DNA from: Mycobacterium spongiae
GTDB taxonomy: Bacteria > Actinomycetota > Actinomycetes > Mycobacteriales > Mycobacteriaceae
Direction of reading: 5' to 3'
Length of the DNA stretch: 64,000 nt
Assembly: GCF_018278905.1 (NCBI RefSeq)
Contig: NZ_CP046600.1
Location: 186,001-250,000, forward strand
The notes under the pieces: model-generated
Told to the model about the DNA's origin: nothing
Database searches by the model: none
What the model saw: the letters and a program-made list of their open reading frames with translations, nothing else
Position numbers and translations under genes: made by a program
In this document: piece by piece, positions 36,974 through 47,251 of the stretch
Position numbering within the stretch: the first letter of the stretch is position 1
Layout: every line of letters begins with the position of its first letter

Positions 36974-39211
36974 TCAGCCGTGCGCGGCCGCCAGCGCGGC
37001 GTTGAACGTCTTGCTCGGCCGCATCACCACCGCGGTCTTCTGGCTGTCGGGCGCGTAGTAGCCGCCGATGTCTACCTCCTCGCCCTGAACTGCGTTGAGC
37101 TCGGCGACGATAGCGTCTTCGTTCTCGGTCAACGACTTGGCGAGTGGGGCAAAGTGTCCGGCCAGCTCCGCGTCGTCGGTCTGCGTCGCAAGTTCTTGTG
37201 CCCAGTAGAGGGCGAGGTAGAACTGGCTGCCCCGGTTGTCGAGTTCACCGGTCTTGCGCGACGGGCTCTTGTTCTTGTCCAGGAGTTTGCCGGTCGCGGC
37301 ATCCAACGTGGTGGCCAGTATCTTGGCCCGCGCGTTGCCGGTCTTGATGCCCAGGTCTTCCAGGCTGACGGCCAGCGCGAGGAACTCGCCGAGCGAATCC
37401 CAGCGCAGGTGGTTCTCCTCGACGAGTTGCTTGACGTGCTTGGGTGCCGACCCGCCGGCCCCGGTTTCGTACATTCCGCCGCCTGCCATCAGCGGCACAA
37501 TGGACAACATCTTGGCGCTGGTGCCGAGCTCGAGGATCGGGAACAGGTCGGTGAGATAGTCGCGCAGAATGTTGCCGGTCGCGGCGATGGTGTCCAATCC
37601 CCGAACAAGGCGCTCGAGCGTATAGCGCATGGAACGTACCTGCGACATGATCTGGATGTCCAGACCCTCGGTGTCGTGGTCGGCCAAGTAGGTGTTGACC
37701 TTCTTGATCAGTTCGTTCTCGTGCGGGCGATACGGGTCCAGCCAGAACAACACCGGCATCCCGGAGTTGCGCGCACGGGTGACGGCCAGCTTGACCCAGT
37801 CGCGGATCGGTGCGTCTTTGACGACGCACATGCGCCAGATGTCGCCGGCTTCCACGTCCTGTGTCAGGAGCACCTCGCCGGTGTCGAGGTCCACGATCTT
37901 GGCGACGCCGTCCCTAGGGATCTCGAATGTCTTGTCGTGCGAACCGTACTCTTCGGCTCGCTGCGCCATCAGGCCGACATTGGGGACGGTTCCCATGGTT
38001 GTTGGATCGAACTGGCCGTTGGTCTTACAGAAGTTGATGATCTCTTGATAGATGCGAGAGAAGGTCGACTCCGGATTGACGGCCTTGGTGTCTTTGAGCT
38101 TTCCGTCGGCCCCGTACATCTTGCCGCCCGCGCGGATCATCGCGGGCATTGACGCATCCACGATCACGTCGCTGGGCGAATGGAAGTTGGAGATTCCCCT
38201 GGCGGAGTCCACCATGGCGAGCTCCGGACGGTGCTCGTGGCAACGGTGTAGGTCTTCGATGATTTCGTCGCGCTGGGTTCCGGGCAACGACTCGATCTTG
38301 CCGTAGAGATCGGACAATCCGTTGTTGACGTTGACACCCAATTCGTCGAACAGTTCCTCGTGCTTGGCGAAGGCCTCCTTGTAGAAGGTCTTGACGGCAT
38401 GTCCGAAAACGATGGGATGTGAGACCTTCATCATTGTGGCCTTGACGTGCAGTGAGAACATCACGCCTGTCTGGTACGCGTCCTCCATCTGCTCTTCGTA
38501 GAACCGGCACAAGGCCGTCTTGCTCATGAACATGCTGTCGATGACGTCGCCCTCATCGAGTGCGACCGCGGGCTTGAGCAGAATCGTCTCGTTGCCCTTG
38601 GTCGCCAGTTCCATCTTCACGTTGCGTGCGCGGTCCAGCGTCATCGACTTCTCGCCGGCGTAGAAGTCACCGTCACGCATGTGCGCAACGTGGGTGCGCG
38701 AAGCCATCGACCACTCGCCCATGCTGTGCGGGTGCTGGCGTGCGTACTCTTTGACCGCCTTGGGGGCGCGGCGGTCTGAATTCCCTTGGCGCAAAACCGG
38801 GTTGACCGCACTGCCGAGGCAGTTGGCGTAGCGCTCCTGGATCGCCTTCTCTGCGTCGGTCTTCGGGTCGGCTGGGTAGTCCGGCAGCTTGTAGCCCTTG
38901 TCCTGGAGCTCCTTGAGCGCGGCCTTGAGCTGCGGTACCGAGGCGCTGATGTTCGGCAGTTTGATGATGTTGGTCTCCGGCAGCTGCGTCAGCTTGCCCA
39001 GCTCAGCGAGATTGTCCGGCACCCGCTGCTCTTCAGTGAGGTAATCGGGGAACTCGGCCAGGATGCGCGCCGCCACCGAGATGTCGCTGGTCTTGACCGC
39101 GATGCCCGCCGGTTCGGCAAAGGCGCGCACTATGGGCAGAAACGCATAGGTCGCCAGCAGTGGCGCCTCATCGGTCAGCGTGTAGATGATGGTCGGCTGC
39201 TCGGCGCTCAT
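36974..39211 (-). CDS. icd2: Monomeric NADP-dependent isocitrate dehydrogenase
   Basis: The 745-residue protein is a monomeric-type isocitrate dehydrogenase (IDH II), decarboxylating isocitrate to 2-oxoglutarate with NADP in the TCA cycle. Recognisable segments: [20 protein letters not shown] at the N-terminus, [20 protein letters not shown], and [21 protein letters not shown]. The length equals that of M. tuberculosis Icd2 (Rv0066c). ATG 39211 follows GGGAGAAC; the short extension to 39229 is not needed. It is divergent from or independent of its neighbours, and in M. tuberculosis vapBC1 precedes it where here the PadR-to-Rieske genes stand. Confidence 0.95.
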   Translation of the reverse strand: MSAEQPTIIYTLTDEAPLLATYAFLPIVRAFAEPAGIAVKTSDISVAARILAEFPDYLTEEQRVPDNLAELGKLTQLPETNIIKLPNISASVPQLKAALKELQDKGYKLPDYPADPKTDAEKAIQERYANCLGSAVNPVLRQGNSDRRAPKAVKEYARQHPHSMGEWSMASRTHVAHMRDGDFYAGEKSMTLDRARNVKMELATKGNETILLKPAVALDEGDVIDSMFMSKTALCRFYEEQMEDAYQTGVMFSLHVKATMMKVSHPIVFGHAVKTFYKEAFAKHEELFDELGVNVNNGLSDLYGKIESLPGTQRDEIIEDLHRCHEHRPELAMVDSARGISNFHSPSDVIVDASMPAMIRAGGKMYGADGKLKDTKAVNPESTFSRIYQEIINFCKTNGQFDPTTMGTVPNVGLMAQRAEEYGSHDKTFEIPRDGVAKIVDLDTGEVLLTQDVEAGDIWRMCVVKDAPIRDWVKLAVTRARNSGMPVLFWLDPYRPHENELIKKVNTYLADHDTEGLDIQIMSQVRSMRYTLERLVRGLDTIAATGNILRDYLTDLFPILELGTSAKMLSIVPLMAGGGMYETGAGGSAPKHVKQLVEENHLRWDSLGEFLALAVSLEDLGIKTGNARAKILATTLDAATGKLLDKNKSPSRKTGELDNRGSQFYLALYWAQELATQTDDAELAGHFAPLAKSLTENEDAIVAELNAVQGEEVDIGGYYAPDSQKTAVVMRPSKTFNAALAAAHG

Positions 39212-39338
39212 GTGTTCTCCCGGCGTCAATGTCGGTCAGGTGTCGAGGGGCTTTGCACTGTAGTGGCGGCTACCAGTATCACGGATCGCCAACTGCGTCA
39301 GACAACCCACCGTGGGGATTCCTGCGGCGGGCCGTCAC

Positions 39339-39905
39339 CTACGCTCTTCGGCGAAGGCCGTCGAGAGCGATCTCGGTCACCTTCCCGGCCAGGTCGGGGT
39401 TGTAGCTCTGCATCGCCTGGCACCCGACCAAGAGTGCCTTGACCTCAGCGACATCCACGTCCTTGCGGACGGTGCCCGCGTGTTGGGCGGCGCGCAGCAG
39501 GTCGGCGAGGAGGCTTAGGAAGTTCGCCTCTGCGTCGGGAACGGCGCTGTCGATCTCGACCCCGATGCCGGCCAGTGCCTCGACGAGGCCCCGGTCGCCG
39601 GCTCCCCATTGCAAGACCATCGAACGCAGAAAGCTGAACAACGCTTCGCCGGGCTGCTCGGTCTCCAGCAAGCCATGGCCGTCGTCGATGAGGCGGTGCA
39701 TGCGGTCAGCGATCACCGCCCGAAACAGTGCCTCTTTCGTCGGGAAATGCCGGTACACCGTGCCCGCACCGACGCCCGCGCGTCGGGCGATCTCATCAAT
39801 CGGCACCGACAGTCCCTCGGCCGCAAAGGTCTGGTAGGCGACGTCCAAGACACGCGCCCGGTTGCGGGCCGCGTCGGCGCGCACGGGTCGGACGTTGGGA
39901 GCCAC
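39339..39905 (-). CDS. TetR-family repressor, Rv0067c type
   Basis: The 188-residue protein reads RNRARVLDVAYQTFAAEGLS then PIDEIARRAGVGAGTVYRHF (HTH, residues ~36-56) and PTKEALFRAVIADR. It occupies the place of Rv0067c, divergent from the SDR gene. The GTG at 39905 is chosen because the protein starts naturally there (MAPNVRPVRADA); a nearby ATG is out of frame. Two palindromic sites in the 110-bp intergenic region are its probable operators, so it should repress both itself and the reductase. Confidence 0.9.
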   Translation of the reverse strand: MAPNVRPVRADAARNRARVLDVAYQTFAAEGLSVPIDEIARRAGVGAGTVYRHFPTKEALFRAVIADRMHRLIDDGHGLLETEQPGEALFSFLRSMVLQWGAGDRGLVEALAGIGVEIDSAVPDAEANFLSLLADLLRAAQHAGTVRKDVDVAEVKALLVGCQAMQSYNPDLAGKVTEIALDGLRRRA

Positions 39906-39936
39906 ATCACACCTCCATCGGGTCGCCGCTGTTGCG

Positions 39937-39989
39937 AAACGGGGCGCACGCTCCGTATAGTCTACTCAAACGGAGCGTTCGCCCCGTTT
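39937..39989. promoter_or_regulatory. Two matching TetR operator sites between TetR and SDR genes
   Basis: Site 1 (39937-39956) and site 2 (39969-39989) share the core ACGGRGCGNNCGCYCCGT in opposite orientations. Each core is itself nearly palindromic, with one mismatched pair. A -10-like TATAGT lies between them. Two operators bracketing one promoter fit tight repression by the adjacent TetR. Confidence 0.78.
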
Positions 39990-40014
39990 GATCAGTCTTA
40001 ACGAGGAGCCCCTC

Positions 40015-40926
40015 ATGAGCAAATGGACCGCCGCCGATATCCCGGACCAGACGGGGCGCACCGCCGTCATCACTGGCGCCAACACCGGCCTCGGCTTCGA
40101 GACCGCCGCCGCGCTTGCTGCCCGAGGTGCGCACGTTGTGCTGGCCGTGCGCAATCTCGACAAAGGTAAGCAGGCTGGGGCACGCATCACCGCGGCCATC
40201 CCGGGCGCTGAGGTGGAGATCCAGGAGCTCGACTTGAGCTCCCTCGAGTCCGTGCGTTCCGCTGCCGCGCAGCTGCGGTCGGATCACGAGCGCATCGACC
40301 TGCTGATCAACAACGCCGGCGTGATGTACACGCCGAAGTCGAACACCGCGGATGGCTTCGAGATGCAGTTCGGTACCAATCACGTGGGTCACTTTGCGTT
40401 GACCGGGCTGCTGCTGGATCGGTTGCTGCCAGTCGCTGGATCCCGAGTGGTCACGGTCAGCAGCATCGGACACCGCATTCGTGCAGCCATTCACTTCGAC
40501 GATCTTCACTGGGAGCGCAGTTACAGCCGGGTCGGCGCCTACGGCCAGTCCAAGCTCGCCAATCTGCTGTTCACCTACGAGCTGCAGCGCCGGCTGGCCG
40601 CGGGCGGCACCACAATCGCGGTTGCCGCGCACCCGGGCGGTTCCAACACCGAACTGGCCCGCAATCTGCCCAGGATGCTCGCCGCGGCTGCCCCGGTGCT
40701 AGGGCGATTGATGCAAAGCGCCGAGTTGGGCGCCTTACCCACCTTGCGCGCCGCCACCGACCCGGCCGTGAGTGGCGGACAGTACTTTGGACCCGACGGC
40801 TTCGGCGAGGTTCGGGGCCATCCGAAAGTCGTGGCATCCAGCGCCCAGTCGCACGACACCGACCTGCAGCGACGACTGTGGGCGGTCTCTGAGGAACTTA
40901 CCGGGGTGAGCTATCCGGTCGGTTGA
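40015..40926 (+). CDS. Short-chain dehydrogenase/reductase, Rv0068 type
   Basis: The 303-residue protein is a classic-to-extended SDR: cofactor motif TGANTGLGFETAAAL (TGxxxGxG), NNAG as LLINNAGVMYTPKS, catalytic Ser-Tyr-Lys around TVSSIGHRIRAAIHF and YSRVGAYGQSKLANLLFTYEL. The arginine-based loop AVRNLDKGKQAG suggests NADP. Length equals Rv0068 (303). ATG 40015 follows ACGAGGAG; the frame upstream is not used. Retinol-dehydrogenase-like SDRs often act on lipophilic alcohols. It is regulated by the divergent TetR. Confidence 0.92.
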   Translation: MSKWTAADIPDQTGRTAVITGANTGLGFETAAALAARGAHVVLAVRNLDKGKQAGARITAAIPGAEVEIQELDLSSLESVRSAAAQLRSDHERIDLLINNAGVMYTPKSNTADGFEMQFGTNHVGHFALTGLLLDRLLPVAGSRVVTVSSIGHRIRAAIHFDDLHWERSYSRVGAYGQSKLANLLFTYELQRRLAAGGTTIAVAAHPGGSNTELARNLPRMLAAAAPVLGRLMQSAELGALPTLRAATDPAVSGGQYFGPDGFGEVRGHPKVVASSAQSHDTDLQRRLWAVSEELTGVSYPVG

Positions 40927-40927
40927 C

Positions 40928-40963
40928 GCCGGTTGGATCACAAGCGAGCCGGTTGGATCACAA
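40928..40963. repeat. Tandem 20-bp duplication after the SDR stop
   Basis: The 16-base word gccggttggatcacaa occurs at 40928-40943 and 40948-40963, a 20-bp period, between the SDR stop and the convergent FAD dehydrogenase stop (40958). The second copy runs into that gene's stop codon. Probably a small replication slippage; it may mark an insertion junction. Confidence 0.8.
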
Positions 40964-42568
40964 CGAGTCGGTGGCGGCATGTGCCCCGGCGCGGCGACCG
41001 GCGAACACGCAATCGGCGATCGAGAGTCCGCTGACGTAGGAGTTGGAGCAGATTCCGATTGCGGTGCGTCCAGCACTGAACAAGCCTGGAATCCGAGCGC
41101 CGGATTCGTTGACGACCGCGCCGGTGCCTTCATCGACTTGTACGCCACCGAGGGTAAGCATCGGTGTGGGGTTGAGCAGGCTGGGCCGAACCGAAATGTT
41201 CAGCAAGGTGTACGGGGGCTGGGTTATCCGACGGACAAATTCGGCGGGTTTTCCGGCAGGGTCCGCTGCCCCAGCATCGACGGCGTTGTTGTGCGCCTCG
41301 ACCGTGGCCACCAGGCCATCAGGATCGATACCAGCCGCCTGCGCAACCCCGGGTATCGTCTGGGCTTTGACCGAGTCGGCCAGCATCAGCGCCGCGGATT
41401 GGGCGCGCTGAAACCACAACGGCTGCTTGATCATCTGCCGCCGAGCTTCTCGCATCAACGCGGCATCGGCGAGCAGCCATCCGGTGCCGTCGTGGTCTTT
41501 GACCAATGCTTGCCCCACGGCCGCGCCGTATCGACTCTCGTCGATGACTCGGTTGCCGTCCCCATCGACGATGATGGCGCTGATGAATGCGCTCGGCGGG
41601 GTGATGAAGCGCCATGCCGAAACGTTGTCCATGCGGTCGGTGACGGCTCCTACGCTTTGTGCCAGCGCGATGCCGCTTCCATCGTCGCCAGTGGTACCCA
41701 ATTGAAGTCCGGTCCGGTACCTCGGGGCGTAGCGTTCGATCCACTCGGTGTTGCCGATGAAACCGCCAGCGCAGATGATCACTGCCCGCCGCGCGGAGAT
41801 CCGGACCGGTTGGGCGTAGCGTCGCTCGAGCATCCTGAGGCGGCGCTCTAGCTGGCGGCGCAGCGGGGGGTAGTAGATGCCGGGCTTGGTTGACACCGCT
41901 GCCAGCGCCGCATAGATGCGCTGTATGCGCTGTGGCGCGTAGTGCATCGTCATCGCCTCCACTCCGGTGACTCGACCGGAGGGGTCCTGGACCAGCTTGG
42001 TTGCGGTGGTCTGAGGGTAGAGCTGAACGCCGAGGCCGAGCGCAGAGTTGGCCAGCGGCTGGTACAGCTTCTTACCGGAGGTGCCTTTTCCCTTGACCCG
42101 ATGTCCACGTTGGACGGGCGGGGTGTGGGAGCGGAACGCGCCGGCGTTCTCGCTGCCCGAGTGATACAGGTAGTAGTGATTGTTCGGAAATGATGTCTTG
42201 TACGGACACAGGCTGGGGTCGAACGGCACGCCGTAGCTGGACAGCCAGTCGATCATTTCGGGGCTGCCGCCGACGAACGATTCCAGAGTCTGTTGGCTGA
42301 CTGCGTCGCCCACCTCCAGGCGCAGGTAGGTCAGCATTTGCTCGAAGCTGTCCTCCACACCGGCCTGTCGTTGAACTGCCGTGCCGCCACCCGCGTAGAT
42401 GATCCCGCCGGATATCGCTGTCGCACCACCACCATTCGCCCGATCGAGCGCGACGACCTCGGCTCCGCGTTCGCGTGCGGCAAGGGCCGCGCATGCGCCC
42501 GCAGCGCCAAAACCGATCACCACTACGTCGGCGGATTCGGCGAAGTGCGCCGACCTGTCGTGAGTCAT
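40958..42568 (-). CDS. FAD-binding dehydrogenase of the fumarate reductase/3-ketosteroid dehydrogenase superfamily
   Basis: The 536-residue protein starts [30 protein letters not shown] with a GxGxxG-type FAD motif (GFGAAGA), followed by [17 protein letters not shown]. The C-terminus has [39 protein letters not shown] and [19 protein letters not shown], the flavin-binding end of this superfamily. It probably desaturates a ketone or fumarate-like compound. ATG 42568 is chosen at the start of the FAD domain; upstream frame in the track extends without homology. It lies between the Rv0068 and sdaA orthologues, an insertion relative to M. tuberculosis. Substrate unknown. Confidence 0.85.
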   Translation of the reverse strand: MTHDRSAHFAESADVVVIGFGAAGACAALAARERGAEVVALDRANGGGATAISGGIIYAGGGTAVQRQAGVEDSFEQMLTYLRLEVGDAVSQQTLESFVGGSPEMIDWLSSYGVPFDPSLCPYKTSFPNNHYYLYHSGSENAGAFRSHTPPVQRGHRVKGKGTSGKKLYQPLANSALGLGVQLYPQTTATKLVQDPSGRVTGVEAMTMHYAPQRIQRIYAALAAVSTKPGIYYPPLRRQLERRLRMLERRYAQPVRISARRAVIICAGGFIGNTEWIERYAPRYRTGLQLGTTGDDGSGIALAQSVGAVTDRMDNVSAWRFITPPSAFISAIIVDGDGNRVIDESRYGAAVGQALVKDHDGTGWLLADAALMREARRQMIKQPLWFQRAQSAALMLADSVKAQTIPGVAQAAGIDPDGLVATVEAHNNAVDAGAADPAGKPAEFVRRITQPPYTLLNISVRPSLLNPTPMLTLGGVQVDEGTGAVVNESGARIPGLFSAGRTAIGICSNSYVSGLSIADCVFAGRRAGAHAATDSL

Positions 42569-42668
42569 GCCAACACCCCAATCCGGGTTGGTCTCCTGCG
42601 GGCGTGACTGTAACAGGTGTCCACGTGTCGAACGTGGCTGCGCCGGCCGGACGACATCCGATAGCCGG

Positions 42669-44050
<1,382 letters not shown>

Positions 44051-44054
<4 letters not shown>

Positions 44055-45328
44055 GTCCGGCTCAGCTCCGGGTAGAGCGGGTACTGGGCGGCCAGCTGTT
44101 GGACCTGCGCGCGCAGCGAACCCAGCTGGTCGTCGTCGGTGGCCGTCAGCGCCGTCGCGATGAGATCGGCCACGGTGCGGAAGTCGCTGTCGGAGAAGCC
44201 GCGTGACGCGAGCGCGGCGGTGCCGATTCGCAGCCCCGAGGTCACCATCGGGGGCCGGGGGTCGAACGGCACCGCGTTGCGGTTGACGGTGATATCGACC
44301 GCGGCCAACCGGTCTTCGGCCTGCTGGCCGTCGAGTTCGGCGTTGCGCAGGTCGACCAGGACCAGATGCACATCCGTGCCCCCCGTCAGCACCGTGATGC
44401 CCCGCGCGGCGACGTCGGGCTGGTTCAGCCGGTCGGCGACGATGCGCGCGCCGTCGAGGCAACGTTGTTGTCGTTGCGCGAATTCCGGTTCTGCGGCCAT
44501 CTTGAATGCGGTGGCTTTGGCGGCGATGACATGCTCGAGTGGCCCACCCTGCTGCCCGGGGAACACCGCGGAGTTGATTTTCTTGGCGATGGCGGCGTCG
44601 TTGGACAAGATGATGCCGCCGCGCGGCCCGCCCAGTGTCTTGTGCGTGGTCGAGGTGACGACGTGGGCGTGCGGCACAGGGCTGGGGTGCAACCCAGTGG
44701 CGACCAGGCCGGCGAAGTGTGCCATGTCGACCATCAGCACGGCGTCCACTTCGTCGGCGATGGCGCGGAACCGGGCGAAGTCCAGGTGGCGAGGGTAGGC
44801 CGACCAGCCGGCGATGATCATCGCGGGCCGGTGTTGACGGGCGGCTTCGGCAACAGCGTCCATGTCGATGAGGTAGTCCGATTGCGACACCTCGTAGGCA
44901 GCGACCTTGTACAGCTTGCCGGAGAAGTTGATGCGCATCCCGTGGGTGAGATGACCGCCGTGGGCCAACGACAATCCCAGAATGGTGTCGCCGGGCGTTA
45001 TCAGGGCGTGCATGGTGGCGGCGTTTGCGGTGGCGCCCGAATGTGGTTGGACGTTGGCGTATTCGGCGCCGAAGAGGGCTTTGACGCGGTCGATGGCCAG
45101 CTGTTCGACACCATCGACGTATTCGCAGCCGCCGTAGTAGCGCCGGCCCGGGTAGCCCTCGGCGTACTTGTTGGTCAAGACGGATCCCTGGGCCTGCATC
45201 ACCGACAGCGGTGCATAGTTCTCCGAAGCGATCATCTCCAGACCGGTTTCCTGGCGGCGCAGCTCGCTATCGATCAGGGCCGCGATGTCGGGATCGAAGG
45301 TGGCTAGGGCTTGATTCAGGGTGTTCAT
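44051..45328 (-). CDS. glyA2: Serine hydroxymethyltransferase 2
   Basis: The 425-residue PLP enzyme interconverts serine and glycine with tetrahydrofolate. The PLP lysine is K230 in [15 protein letters not shown]; the substrate and PLP region [20 protein letters not shown] and [12 protein letters not shown] are present. ATG 45328 gives [17 protein letters not shown], as in M. tuberculosis GlyA2 (425); upstream frame is leader RNA, not protein. Preceded by a tandem glycine riboswitch and a GC hairpin, so high glycine should turn on the operon and drive glycine to serine to pyruvate. The second glyA gene of the genome (glyA1) would serve housekeeping. sdaA follows with a four-base overlap. Confidence 0.96.
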
Positions 45329-45553
45329 CGGTTCATTCCGTTCTGGCGGGCGTGCACGTCGGCGATCACCGGTCGGCGGGTGTGGCGCAGCCGCGCCGGG
45401 GTGGTCTGCGGGCAGGCCGGTGATCGGCTGGATTGGACTGCGGGCGGCTTGGTCGATCGTTCGATCGCGCGGTGACGCCCCGCCCGACCAAATCGGGCGA
45501 GAGTGTCGATCAGGGGGTAGAAGGTCAGCAACAAGGGGCAACTCCGTTCCATT

Positions 45554-45572
45554 AGCCCGGCGGCGCCGGGCT
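45554..45572 (-). terminator. GC hairpin directly 3' of the riboswitch
   Basis: Arms AGCCCGGC and GCCGGGCT of eight perfect pairs with a three-base loop, six bases after the second aptamer. There is no U-tract. It is the obvious expression-platform element: a terminator that glycine binding would prevent, or a stem that affects translation. Confidence 0.55.
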
Positions 45573-45577
45573 GGTTG

Positions 45578-45775
45578 CTCCCTCCCCGCTCTGTCCTGAA
45601 ACCTGAGAGTCTGTGGCGTCGCACTACGGCGACGTCGTACACCTTCGGTCGGGGATGGTCGAACGTGACCGTCCCTTGTCTCCAGAGTTGCCTCGGCGGT
45701 GCGGTACTGGGGCCTGAGAGATTCCCGGGGAGGAGTTTGCTCCTACGGCGCCTCGAATCGAGGTTCTCCCGCATC
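45578..45775 (-). ncRNA. Tandem glycine riboswitch (two gcvT-type aptamers) before glyA2-sdaA
   Basis: Read on the minus strand, both aptamers show the conserved core. Aptamer I (~45690-45775) has GCGGGAGA, then GTAGGAGCAAACTCC and CTCTCAGGCCCC. Aptamer II (~45578-45689) has CTGGAGAC, CCGACCGAAGG and CTCTCAGGTTTCAGGACAGA, the diagnostic 3' end. Tandem gcvT aptamers bind glycine and usually activate glycine-cleavage or glycine-using genes. The next gene, glyA2, starts 250 bases downstream and a GC hairpin follows the second aptamer. Boundaries are approximate because the P1 stems were read by eye. Confidence 0.93.
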
Positions 45776-45897
45776 GCGTCAGTGGCTGGTCGTGCTATTC
45801 GATTGTGATCGGCTGTGAATTTACCCACAGACCGGCCACCTTGTCACGCCCGTTCTTTGTCGTAGTGACGTCGATCACGGGAGGATGGCGCCGCCGG

Positions 45898-47241
45898 TCA
45901 TCCGCGCGGAGTCGGGTAGGTCTCGGGCAGGTCGAGGTAGCGCTCGAGGTTTCGGTGCATGTTGATCACGCGCCGCTCCTCGGCGGAGAGCACAAGATGG
46001 GAGAAGCCCGGCTGACGCAGGCCGCGCTGCACCCCCGGGAGTACCCGGATGTCCTGAGACAGCACTACGCCGGGTTCGGCGGCCGCGGCGTCCACGCGGA
46101 CATCAGTTGGCTTGTTGTGCGGCGCGCCCGGCGGCAGCCGCGTCATCAGGAACAACACCAGCTCGCCGTGATCGGGGTCCGGTCCGGGACGGGAGCACAT
46201 GATCGTCAGGTGGTCCGCGTTGGCAAGCAGGGTCATGTTGGGGAAGACGTTGTATTGGTGCAACCGGGTAATCCGATCGGTATCGGCCCAGCCAAGATCG
46301 ACGCCGCGACCCGCGGCAAATTCCCGGGTGCGTGCCGCGATCATGTCAGCAACCGTCTGGCCGGCCTGCCGTTCGTCGGCGGGGAACGGAGCACCCTTGT
46401 TCGCGCCCATGAGCGCGCCTTGGGTGTCGACGTAAGCGTTCCACACCTCTTCATCGGTCAGGGTGCCGTTGAATCGTGGGCTCGGCACTCCGTAGGGCTG
46501 ATCGGACTTACCGGTGTGTCCCCAAATCTGTTGTGGTGCATGAATATCGTCGACGCAGCGCAGCAGCTCGGGATGCAACGTAGCGATATGGTAGGTCTCG
46601 CTGTAGCCGTCGGCGATCGTCTTCCAGTTGGCGTCGACAGCAACGGTGAGTGTGGCATAGCAACGGAATTCGTCCAGATTGCACCAAGCGATGTCGTCGG
46701 GCACTGCCTCCAGGTACTCGATCAACGGCATCGCGTTGACGTCGAGATTGACGAATACCAGCCCCGCCCAGGTCTCGACTCTGACTGGGAACAGCGGGAA
46801 GTCGGACAACCGCAGCGAACCGAAGCCCTTGCGGTTCGGCACCCGCTTGAGTGTGCCGGCCAAGTCCCAGGTCCACCCGTGATAGCCGCACTTGAGCTCG
46901 TGCAGTCCCGAACCCGAGCCCACGCACAGTGAGTTGCCGCGATGGCGGCACACATTCTGGAATGCCCGCAGCCCGCCGTCTGGAGAATCGGGGTCATCGC
47001 GCACGATCACCACCCCGTAGGGGCCGCACCGGTACTCGAAGTAGTCACCCGATGCAGCGACGTGGTCGACCGTGCAGGCGATCTGCCACACCTTCGGCCA
47101 CATCCGTTCGATCTCGAGCGCGGCGAACTGCGGACAGTAGTAGCGGTCGGCCGGTATCAGGGTGGGGCACGGCGGCGGGGTGCCGATGGCGTCCTCGTCG
47201 TGGGTGGGTAGCCGATGGCCAGGGCTGGGAGAATCGCTCAT
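45898..47241 (-). CDS. Rieske oxygenase alpha subunit
   Basis: The 447-residue protein has an N-terminal Rieske site (C98-R-H100, C118-G-Y-H121; CRHRGNSL, CGYHGWTW) and a C-terminal catalytic domain with NWKTIADGYSETYHIATLHPEL. There the iron ligands are H218 and H223 with an acidic residue further on. This is the ring-hydroxylating dioxygenase/demethylase layout. ATG 47241 is chosen (MSDSPSPGHRLPTHDEDA). The D-aminoacylase gene lies 10 bp upstream on the same strand, indicating one operon whose first gene is the hydrolase. No reductase or ferredoxin gene is nearby, so electrons must come from elsewhere. Substrate unknown. Confidence 0.9.
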   Translation of the reverse strand: MSDSPSPGHRLPTHDEDAIGTPPPCPTLIPADRYYCPQFAALEIERMWPKVWQIACTVDHVAASGDYFEYRCGPYGVVIVRDDPDSPDGGLRAFQNVCRHRGNSLCVGSGSGLHELKCGYHGWTWDLAGTLKRVPNRKGFGSLRLSDFPLFPVRVETWAGLVFVNLDVNAMPLIEYLEAVPDDIAWCNLDEFRCYATLTVAVDANWKTIADGYSETYHIATLHPELLRCVDDIHAPQQIWGHTGKSDQPYGVPSPRFNGTLTDEEVWNAYVDTQGALMGANKGAPFPADERQAGQTVADMIAARTREFAAGRGVDLGWADTDRITRLHQYNVFPNMTLLANADHLTIMCSRPGPDPDHGELVLFLMTRLPPGAPHNKPTDVRVDAAAAEPGVVLSQDIRVLPGVQRGLRQPGFSHLVLSAEERRVINMHRNLERYLDLPETYPTPRG

Positions 47242-47251
47242 CGGCGGGTTC

